Origin: Haliclona indistincta
Taxonomy: Eukaryota > Porifera > Demospongiae > Haplosclerida > Chalinidae
Direction: 5' to 3'
DNA length: 64,000 nucleotides
NCBI GenBank assembly: GCA_964017065.1
Contig: OZ024786.1
Location: 14,644,940 to 14,708,939, forward strand
The notes beneath the pieces were generated by a model that ran no database searches, was not told the DNA's origin, and worked only from the letters and a program-made list of their open reading frames with translations. Below are positions 55,963 through 64,000 of the stretch, piece by piece. Every line of letters starts with the position of its first letter. Position 1 is the first letter of the stretch. A program made the position numbers and the translations under genes.

Positions 55963-57363
55963 ATGGATGATCTGAAGTGTGGTATCTGTCTGGAGTTGTT
56001 CCAGGACCCGCGGAGTCTGCCCTGTCTACACACGTTCTGTCGAGAGTGTATAAAGCGCTCACTGAACGAGGAGAACCACTCACTGAAGTGTCCCGTGTGC
56101 CGCGCTAAACACGAGCTAGGCGAGGGGGCGGGGCCACTACCTGTGAACCAATATGCTCTACAAGAACTACCACTCAAGAGACTACAGCAGCAACGAGAGG
56201 ACAATGGTGGACCACACCAGCTAGTCGAGTGTAAGTCGTGTGGGGAACAGGCTGGACCTGTGGTTGCTTGGTGTGAGGACTGTGATGGCGTCATCTGTCA
56301 ACAATGCTTTGATCAGCACAAGAAGTTGGTCATCTTTCGAAGGCATCATGTTGTAAAGAATAATGATACATGTAGCAGATCACCCAATGTTCCTGAAGGA
56401 AATGAGTCTAAGTCCAGCCTAGAAACATATTGTGTGAGGCATGTCAGGGCAGAACTAAAATACTGGTGTTCCGTTTGTTCTGAGGTGGTTTGTGCTGAAT
56501 GTCTACTCGGGGCCCACAAAGACCATGACTACAGCTTGGCTGAGGAGGCATACCACAACTTAGAGTCTAAGATAAAGGATATGGCCGGTTTGGTAGTGCA
56601 AAAGAAACAAGAGTTTAGCGAGTATTTGGATAAGGCTAGTGAGGCTGAAGGCAAGGCACTAGAGTATAGTGAGCTTATGAAGAGTGAAGTGAACAATGTG
56701 TTTGATGGTATCGTAGCATCAGTAGAGGCACAGCGGAATGAAGCTCTCCAGAGTGTGTCACAAGGAGTGAAGGAGATCTGGTCACAGAAGGAGATGATGG
56801 AGGTCAGTTTGGCTCAACTAGACAGCTTCACTAGATTTGCTGACCACACCCACAAGTGCACGACTAGTACACGATATGTAGCTATGGCATCTCAAGGTGT
56901 CAAGCTGATGGAGCGACTGAAAGATACTCATGGAGACAAGGCTGTTCTAGAGCACAAGGGAATGGTTATCGCAACTCATGGTGACACTAGAGCTCTTCAT
57001 GTTCCTTTGAACAGTCTGTTTGCTTTGGGTCAACCATTGTTTAGGTTTCGTCCTACTTCTGGTTCGAAAATTTCTAGATGCACTGACTCAACAGTATCTG
57101 TTGAAGTATCACTGCAATTCAATACATATGCTTTTTCGCAGTTATTTCCACCATTTACACGCATCTGTGAGTTTGGTAAACTCAATGTCACTGCTGTGTA
57201 TAATAACGAGGATGTTTCTACTGAAATTGAAATCAATCAGTCATCTTGGAAAATAATTGTGAACCTGCCGCGTAGAACTGGTTTTTGTTGTCCACTGATA
57301 CTCGAGTGCAAGTTGTCAGGAGCAGTGACCATAGCGCACAAGATCACATACAGAGCGTTATAA
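55963..57363 (+). CDS. TRIM-like RING/B-box protein 10
   Basis: 466 residues, intact, single exon. Same architecture as TRIM 9 and clearly its closest relative across B-box 2 and the C-terminal domain. Complete RING and both B-boxes. Start M-D-D-L-K-C, end T-Y-R-A-L. Confidence 0.92.
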   Translation: MDDLKCGICLELFQDPRSLPCLHTFCRECIKRSLNEENHSLKCPVCRAKHELGEGAGPLPVNQYALQELPLKRLQQQREDNGGPHQLVECKSCGEQAGPVVAWCEDCDGVICQQCFDQHKKLVIFRRHHVVKNNDTCSRSPNVPEGNESKSSLETYCVRHVRAELKYWCSVCSEVVCAECLLGAHKDHDYSLAEEAYHNLESKIKDMAGLVVQKKQEFSEYLDKASEAEGKALEYSELMKSEVNNVFDGIVASVEAQRNEALQSVSQGVKEIWSQKEMMEVSLAQLDSFTRFADHTHKCTTSTRYVAMASQGVKLMERLKDTHGDKAVLEHKGMVIATHGDTRALHVPLNSLFALGQPLFRFRPTSGSKISRCTDSTVSVEVSLQFNTYAFSQLFPPFTRICEFGKLNVTAVYNNEDVSTEIEINQSSWKIIVNLPRRTGFCCPLILECKLSGAVTIAHKITYRAL

Positions 57364-57439
57364 TCTATTTGTACACCTCAATTCGTGTTAACTTGTGACT
57401 TAATTGATTTTATCAGTATTGATGCACTTGCTAGAGAGA

Positions 57440-58903
57440 CACTAAACGAGGAGAACCACTCACTGAAGTGTCCCGTGTGCCGCGCTAAACACGAGCTAAG
57501 CTACCACTCAAGAGACCGGCTATACAGCAGCAACGAGAGGACAATGGTAGACAAAACCAGCTATATAGTCGAGTGTAAGTCGTGTGGAGAGCGGGCAGTA
57601 ATCGTTGCTTGGTGCTAAGAATGTGACGCTATTATCTGCCCACTGTGTGAAGCATCGCACAAGAAATTTGCTTTTTTTCGAGAACACCAGGTTGTAAAGA
57701 AACCAACAGAGGGAGAAACTATCGAAGTCGGTCCTAGAGCTTTTTCATGCAGCAATAATGGCAATTCCTAAATGTATGACAGTATGATACATATTGACCA
57801 GAACTTGAAGCACTTTTGTGTTCCATGCTCTGAGTTCTGATTGCCTACTTGCTGACAAGCCCGTAGACAGGGGGGGTTCGGTAGGTTCGGACGAACCGCC
57901 CAGGCTACCCAACAGTCCGCTTGAAGTCTTCAGAAAATTACTATACTGGCTACTTTTGACTCTACAAATCGCTGTTGCTAGAGTAGAAGACTGCAGTAAG
58001 CCAGTAATACGGCTATCTTCCTAGTTGCATGCACGGTACGCGATCGCGAGTGACCAATCTGCTGCCTGATTCAATGGAAACGCCCATCATGAATAATTAA
58101 TTAGCTAAAATTTCGGCGGCGCTTTGCGCCGCAAACAAGAACGAATCTCCCCACCAAAAATTCTGACTACTGCCTTGTTGCTGGTAGTCATACAGGGCAT
58201 GAGCACAGCTTGGTTGAAGAGGTGCGCCATGGCTTGCAGACTGAGATGAAGGAATTGAATAGTTTAGTTAAGGAAAAGAACGAAGAATTCAGCAAGTATT
58301 TAGAGAAGGCTAGTGATGCTGAAGGTAGAGCACTGGATTATAGTGAGCTTATGAAGAGCGAAGTGAACAATGTGTTTGATGGTATCGTAGCATCAGTAGA
58401 GACACAGAGGAATGAAGCTCTCCAGAGTGTGTCACAAGGAGTGAAGGAGATCTGGTCACAGAAGGAGATGATGGAGGTCAGTCTGGCTCAACTAGACAGC
58501 TTTACTAGATTTGCTGACCACACCCACAAGTGCACAACCGATGCAAGTTTTGTATCTATGGCAACCCAGTGTATCAAGTTAATGAGCCAAATCAAAAATG
58601 TCAAAGGCGACGAAACAGCTCTCAACCGAAATATGGTTGCTATTCTTCCATTGTGCGGAAATGAGGAGGATTCTTCTTTGCATGTAGATCTTGATGAGCT
58701 GTTCATCTTGGGTAGACCATCACTCTCCTTCATACCTTCTCCCGAAACAGGAATTATAAACGGAAGCCAGGAATCTATATCAGTGTCACTGATGGTGAGA
58801 GGGGAGATCATCTTTTCGGAATATCTTCGTGAAAAGTGCAGTCTGAATGTATCGATGTACTGGTCTACCAAGCCTGTTGAAGAAATTGATGATGAGCCTG
58901 ATA

Positions 58904-58935
<32 letters not shown>

Positions 58936-59373
58936 AATGATGACAAGGAATCTGAAAGCGATGACGAAGAATCTGAAAATGATGACAAGGAATCTGAAAA
59001 TGATGATGAAGAACCTATTCTTACTTCAAAGAACAATTCCGACTCAGAGTACACCAATGAAGATGAATCTATAGTAGATGATAGTTCAGACCTAGTTGCA
59101 TTAAAGATTTTACCGTCAAGTTCTGAAGGTGGTATTGAGAGCTTTGCTGAGGAAGGTGCTGTTGAAATTGAATGCTCTACAAAGTTGGTAGATGATTCAG
59201 ATGAGCTGGAATGGATTATCGATGCTGATTTCTGTTGTTTGGAAGAGGATTATCAGTCACTGGTAGTTAGATGCAAGTTGTCAGGAGCTATATCGTCTGA
59301 GACTGTACAAGTTCGAATGGAACTATTGAATAGTGATGAAGATGATGATATGAGTTCAAAATCCAGTGCATGA
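57440..59373 (+). pseudogene. TRIM 11, acidic-loop type, damaged
   Basis: Begins in mid-RING (N-E-E-N-H-S-L-K-C-P-V-C-R) directly after TRIM 10 3' flank sequence, so a deletion removed its start. Indels near 57500 and 57615 break the frame in B-box 1. About 315 bases are inserted in B-box 2 (57857-58171). From about 58172 the frame is open to 59373 and encodes the coil and an acidic-loop C-terminal domain ((GAT)n run near 58905-58935). Related to TRIM 1 and 4. Confidence 0.88.
57857..58171. mobile_element. CCCGTAGACAGGGGGG-type insertion in TRIM 11
   Basis: Interrupts the CTTGCTG|GTAGTCAT sequence of other copies. Same left end as the element at 42853. Right end about GACTACTGCC; the TTGCTG motif is repeated at both joints. 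No coding sequence. Confidence 0.65.
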
Positions 59374-60995
59374 TATCTTCGATGATTTATAAATTTTTGT
59401 TGGATTTGATTTTTTGTCAACATATTAATTGGATTATTAGTAGAATCTTTTATAATTATGTTAGCATGCTTATAATGTTTACAGCCGCTCTCTGGTATAG
59501 ACAGTTCATTCCTGCCTTGTGAGCACTTCAACTGACAAACACTTACAAATAACACCACATTAGAGAAAACCGAGCTGTCGCGAACGTTTCGAAAAACAAA
59601 AAAGTTTGACCTAGTGTCCATGCAACTACTAGTAGATTTATTATGATTCCAAACTGACCTTGTTCGTATGCATGCATTTGCAGCCTATAGCTAGAGTCAA
59701 CTTAGGCTACTCGAGCATGGATAAATGTTAAATTCAATCGAGTGTATATTCAGTTTTAACCATGCATGAATGCATATCTAGCTAGTATAGCTAGTAGTCA
59801 ATGTTACAGTCAACCTATAAAAACCGTGATGTTGAGGCTGAGCTATCATGCTGAAAGCTTCCAATACAATACACAAAGGCAAAGTTAAAATGCCAATTCT
59901 TGTGAGCGTATAATTATCATCACTAGCTTAACAATACTTTCATGTTGTTGAGAACAATACATGAATAGATCAATACCTGACAGTAATGCATGATTGACGT
60001 GATAATGAGTTGTAGCTACCTGTACGTTAGCAACGCTTACTTATTATTATTTCTGACTTTACAGCACATACAGAGAATTGAAGATATTGGTGACAAAAAG
60101 ATACATAATAACAGAAACTGAAGATAGTGCTGAAGGACAGCCACACAAAGTGAGACTGCCTTGAAATTAATGTTAAACTGCTAAAGTAAAGTTAGGTGAA
60201 TTAGAAAATGAAGAAATACAAGGACAGGACTTGCTACAAGCCGCATGCGTGAAACGATACTAGCAAATTGAGTATGACATAATATCGGTCATAGCTACAC
60301 CAATGCAGTTTGATCCTCACTAGTAAAAAGTGAACAGGTTTTGTCTCGGTATGCAATACTTTAGCAATCCAAAAAATCTTAGCTAGCTGCCATAATTATG
60401 ATTCAAGATTTGATCAACTTAGTTCAACAGCAGACACAGTCATTAATCATGCCCTTGTAACATCAGCTAGTATAGACCCCGCCGGGAATTTGTCCATTCG
60501 TGTTCGACTAGATAGTGAGGTTCGAATTCTACTGAAATAGCACAAACTAAAATACCCACAAACATGCATAGCCCCATACCTAGATTTGACATCTCTCTCG
60601 GTAGTCACATGCACACTTGCACAATATAATTGAGCTGCAATTTAGGTGGTGAGCAGTACTGCTTTGTCTTAGTTGTCCGTATGGTGTGTATGTAAGTTTT
60701 TGCTGGGAGACAGGCTGCACTGATGACTGTAAGTGTTCTTTAGTACTTGGCATGGAGAACAATGCTATTACAAGGTGTGCAATACATGTACAAGTAAAAG
60801 ACGACCACATGATTAACCGGTAAGGTGTTAGTAAGTATAGTCTGACTTGCAGTGAGCTAGCTACAACTGTTCCGTTAAGTTCAGGAGATATTAAAACTAT
60901 TACATATTCATGCACTTTGTTCACGTTTCCTTGTGACTATTGTATAGTAGTTATGCTGAGCTCACGTGAGATATCTGTCTTTGTCGTCGTACGTG
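59374..60995. other. TRIM 11 3' flank and 5' flank of secreted gene E
   Basis: The first part matches 2199-2700. From about 59930 it matches the shared upstream block of secreted genes, with a local insertion at about 60040-60240. No gene recognised. Confidence 0.6.
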
Positions 60996-61004
60996 TATAA
61001 AAGG
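60996..61004 (+). promoter_or_regulatory. TATA box of secreted gene E
   Basis: TATAAAAGG 86 bases before the ATG, in the shared promoter block. Confidence 0.7.
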
Positions 61005-61081
61005 CCCAGTGTCTCAGGTACACTTTACAAGAAGAGCCAATAAAGACCGAAAATACCATACCGAAAAGCAATTACTCCAAG

Positions 61082-62616
61082 ATGACTTATTTCAAAGGAA
61101 TTGTGCTGTTTGCAGCTGTTTTTATTGCTGCCTGCACAGGTAAAACTGCCGCATGCGATGTAGCTATGCATGCACATTTGCAGTCACAATAATTATTATA
61201 GTAATCTTCTTCTTGTTCAAGGAATTGAAGCAGGCTGCAAGGATTACGATGGTGGCTCCACACGTCTGTGTGTGAACATAGAATCAACACGTTCTGGTAC
61301 TATTGGTCATGGATGGTCATGTTCTGGTACGTATAGGCATGCCACGTATTTGCATGTGCAGCATGTTGTATTACCATGCATTCTGCACTGTGCATTATTC
61401 CTGCTTGTAATTTCTTCAGAAAATACTGAACGCATCATTGTAAGAGTAGGTGGCACAGATGCTTATGATCATTGTGAAAATGGACCACCTGCAGGTTAGT
61501 GCATATAGGCTACAGTGTTCCACATGAAGAGAGGGAATAATTGTGTGTTTGACAGTTTGCTTGATTTCTTTAGAATCATTTGTCCAAGTGTTACCGTATG
61601 ATGCATGTATCATTTTGATCCACTGAATCTTATGCTTTATATAGCTTCTTGTCAGATAACACTCACGTGACAGAAATTTGAAAGACAGGCAGCCATTTGG
61701 AAAAACACGTTAGGGAACAAATCTCAGGGGCTACTGGTAGTTAGGCTCTGTTACCGCTGCATTGAAGCTTTAACCTCGGATGCTTATCTATTGGCAACGA
61801 GATTAGTCCCAATCAGTGCTACATCGGCGGCAGAGAGCAACAGTTGGTTCACGACGAGCCTATCGTTAGGAAGAGGAATTTCAGTTCTACTGGTAGCTAA
61901 GCTATAAAACTTTATAACTGCAATGCTAAAACGTTAATCATGAAAGTAGATCTCACCTAGCGTCTCTAGAAGCATATACAGCGACAAGCGCGACTTCACT
62001 CTGCAAGAGAGCAGGTTTTGGTGGCCATTTTGTTTGGTACAATGTATTTTTTGCTATTGACGTGACATCATACATTCCTAACATTATTCCCTCTCTTCGT
62101 GTGGAACACTGTAAATGATTTCGGCATTGCAACTTAAAAATTGATACACTGATCTCAGTTCACGTGCTGACGTACGTATACTTTTATTCAAAATTTGAAG
62201 TGTATGCATACATTCAGCAGTGCTGCATGCATGCATCGTCTTGTTACATCATGCTGTATTGCTAACCAGCAGGCTCTACATAGCCAACCATAAATGGTTA
62301 TTATAATTATCATTCTACAGAATTTGTTGCTGAAGATCCTACAGAGGTCGTAAGTAAGTTTCACTAAGTGGTTTAAACTCCATGCATGATGCACTGATGC
62401 AATATTATGTAGCTGAAAGCTGTAGCCTATCTAGCGGTAAACGACTTTGCATCTATGTGAAATCAGATGGGCAGGAACAGTGGTACTGTAGTGATGACAG
62501 TGAGTTACTGCACACAGTAAAGTACAAAATTTTACTAATAATATTATGTTGCTCAAGGTGATGTCAATTTAATGGATGTGCAACTAGGAGGTGTCAACAA
62601 GTACATTTGCCGCTAA
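61082..62616 (+). CDS. secreted double four-cysteine-domain protein E
   Basis: Exons 61082-61139, 61222-61326, 61420-61494, 62321-62353, 62413-62499 and 62558-62616. Lengths and phases again match the family; 138 residues, all eight domain cysteines kept. Intron 3 is enlarged by the transposon at 61513. Subgroup with D (shared G-I-E-A, G-G-S-T-R-L-C-V, C-I-Y-V-K), but with its own changes, such as a C-terminal V-N-K-Y-I-C-R. Function unknown. Confidence 0.87.
61513..62111. mobile_element. Tc1/mariner-type element in intron 3 of gene E
   Basis: About 600 bases, termini CAGTGTTCCACATGAAGAGA and TCTTCGTGTGGAACACTG, flanked by TA (61511-61512, 62112-62113). Introns at A and C keep the unoccupied GGCTATATGATTTCGG. 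Inverted relative of 3807-4412. Confidence 0.87.
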
Positions 62617-62814
62617 TAGTCAGCATGAGACTCTGCCTACAGGACTGCTTCAATATGGCTTAAATAATAGTATACATGCATGCATGCATTGATTCCACAT
62701 TGATTATTTTCTCTGAATCATTAATTACCTTTTCATATCTAAGCAGCACGTTCTATATGTATTGGATATCCCATTATGATCTCATGCACATTTCTTTCAG
62801 GTACCACTCCCTCT

Positions 62815-62896
62815 ACTACAATACCTGTAGTTGAGGGAGTGGTACCTGTAGTTGAGGGAGTGGCAAAGTGATACCTGTAGTTGAGGGAGTGGCAAA
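62815..62896 (+). repeat. short tandem repeat before RING relic 4
   Basis: Three copies of ACCTGTAGTTGAGGGAGTGG separated by 1-10 bases. It replaces the N-terminal extension that the other relics have. Confidence 0.9.
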
Positions 62897-63350
62897 TGTT
62901 ATAGACTTTGCGACACATAATGTCACTATGGTGGAGTTGGTGTTTATAAGGAGGATATAGAGGAGCATCTGAAGTGTGCTATCTGTCTGGAGTTGTTCCA
63001 GGACCCGCGAAACTCACCCTGTCAACACATGTTCTGTCAAGAGTGAGTACAGCACACTCTGATAGAGGAGAACCACTCATGCAGTAAGTGTCCCATGTGT
63101 GAGGGGGGCGGGGCTACTGCCTGTGAACAAAATTAATGTGCTCTGCAAGGAAACTCAAGAGACTACAGCAGCAATGAGAGGACAATGGTGGACCACATCA
63201 GCTAGTCGAGTGTATAAGTCGTGTGGGGAGCAGGCCGGACCATTGTTTGCATGGTGTGAGTACTGTTCACATGCATCATACCATGCATGATCTGTTAACA
63301 ATATGCTTCGATCAAACAGCTCAAGAAAATGACTAGTTTGTGAAAGCAAC
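62890..63350 (+). pseudogene. RING/B-box relic 4
   Basis: RING start (E-H-L-K-C-A-I-C-L-E-L-F-Q-D-P) without the TAG seen in relics 1 and 2, but frameshifted soon after (GAGTGAGTAC). TGA at 63174-63176 replaces the CGA of the Q-Q-R-E-D-N motif. Same downstream flank as relic 2. Confidence 0.8.
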
Positions 63351-64000
63351 ATGTTGAGCGCAAAAAAGAAAGAATATTGTCTTTAAAGTCGCCATTATCC
63401 TTTGAATTTACTTATGTCTAATGCGGCATGAGCTTGCCTAGCCAAAACAATTATAATTGTTTCAATTCATTACTGATTTTTGGGGTCCAAACCTATACAT
63501 GCCCGCACAAATTGATAATGTAAAGGTGGTCTCATCCCAGAAGTAGACGCGATAAGTTAGTGGCTGCTCAAGATAACAAACTGATGAAGGGATCGAAGGA
63601 CAATACCGCTCTGGAGGGAACATAGTCTATGATGCACTGAACTCATGGTAACACACGACTAGTGCTCTTCAAGTTGAACAGGCTTTTTTGCTTTGAGACT
63701 ACAATCTATCCTATGTACCCAATCTATCCTATCTAGCCTATCAAGGCTGGACTATACAATCTAGTCCTGCCTGGATACACAATTGCTAAAAGAAACACAT
63801 GTATTTGCATAATATCTGTAGCAAGTTGGGATTTCATGCATGCATCGATAACTAGTGCCAAATATAAAAAAACTATTTTGATCATTATTACTGATTTTAT
63901 TGATCACTTCAACCCATCTGTCTTATGTTCGTTTGACATCTCCTGTCCTTGTTCTAACTGTATTTCTTACTTTTCCAATTCACCAACTTTATTCTAGCTG
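63351..64000. other. right-edge relic flank
   Basis: Matches 35850-36490 closely. By analogy with 36640-36884, a further TRIM gene may start just beyond the window. Confidence 0.6.

Noticed and set aside
13292..63350. CRISPR-like arrays or bacterial operon features
   Set aside because: Repeats are transposon termini, microsatellites or gene duplications. Splice sites and gene families show eukaryotic nuclear DNA.

Overview
The window is nuclear DNA from an animal. It has spliced genes with short GT-AG introns, TRIM-type genes, LINE, PIF/Harbinger, Mutator-like, piggyBac-like and Tc1/mariner-type elements, and A+T-rich spacers with many TGCATGCA runs. The large local family of intronless RING/B-box genes suggests an early-branching invertebrate such as a sponge. 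That guess is inference; no marker gene settles it.

Two gene families are interleaved. (1) TRIM-like genes, all on + and apparently single-exon: RING (C3HC4), two B-boxes, coiled coil, then a lineage-specific beta-rich C-terminal domain. Six are intact (576, 19055, 21784, 52111, 53994, 55963). Six are damaged (17825, 24056, 36884, 40130, 50383, 57440), one is a 5' stub (42808), and four are RING/B-box-only relics (13292, 35351, 49191, 62890). (2) Five small secreted-protein genes (7081, 11719, 29141, 46625, 61082), which I do not recognise. Each encodes 138 residues: a signal peptide and two tandem domains of about 50 residues with four cysteines each. Each has six exons of exactly 58, 105, 75, 33, 87 and 59 nt, all introns in phase 1, and a conserved TATA promoter. 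All five are intact. A relic of their first exon lies at 53774.

Layout: 0.2-2.2 kb fold-back element and TRIM 1; 2.2-5.8 kb flank with nested transposons; 5.8-13.3 kb secreted genes A and B, separated by a truncated Harbinger element; 13.3-17.8 kb RING relic and a composite inverted-repeat element; 17.8-25.7 kb two tight two-gene TRIM modules; 25.7-35.3 kb secreted gene C with MITEs, a LINE 3' end and a full-length Harbinger; 35.3-44 kb RING relic, damaged TRIMs and transposons; 44-49 kb secreted gene D and a second composite element; 49-59.4 kb RING relic and the TRIM run; 59.4-64 kb secreted gene E and a RING relic.

The locus grew by repeated duplication of a unit containing TRIM gene(s), a secreted gene and a RING relic. 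Because the copies align, several transposon insertions can be read against their own empty sites in paralogous copies. The working idea, which is inference, is a fast-evolving innate-immunity cluster: intracellular TRIM receptors/E3 ligases with a variable C-terminal loop, next to a family of secreted cysteine-rich double-domain proteins.
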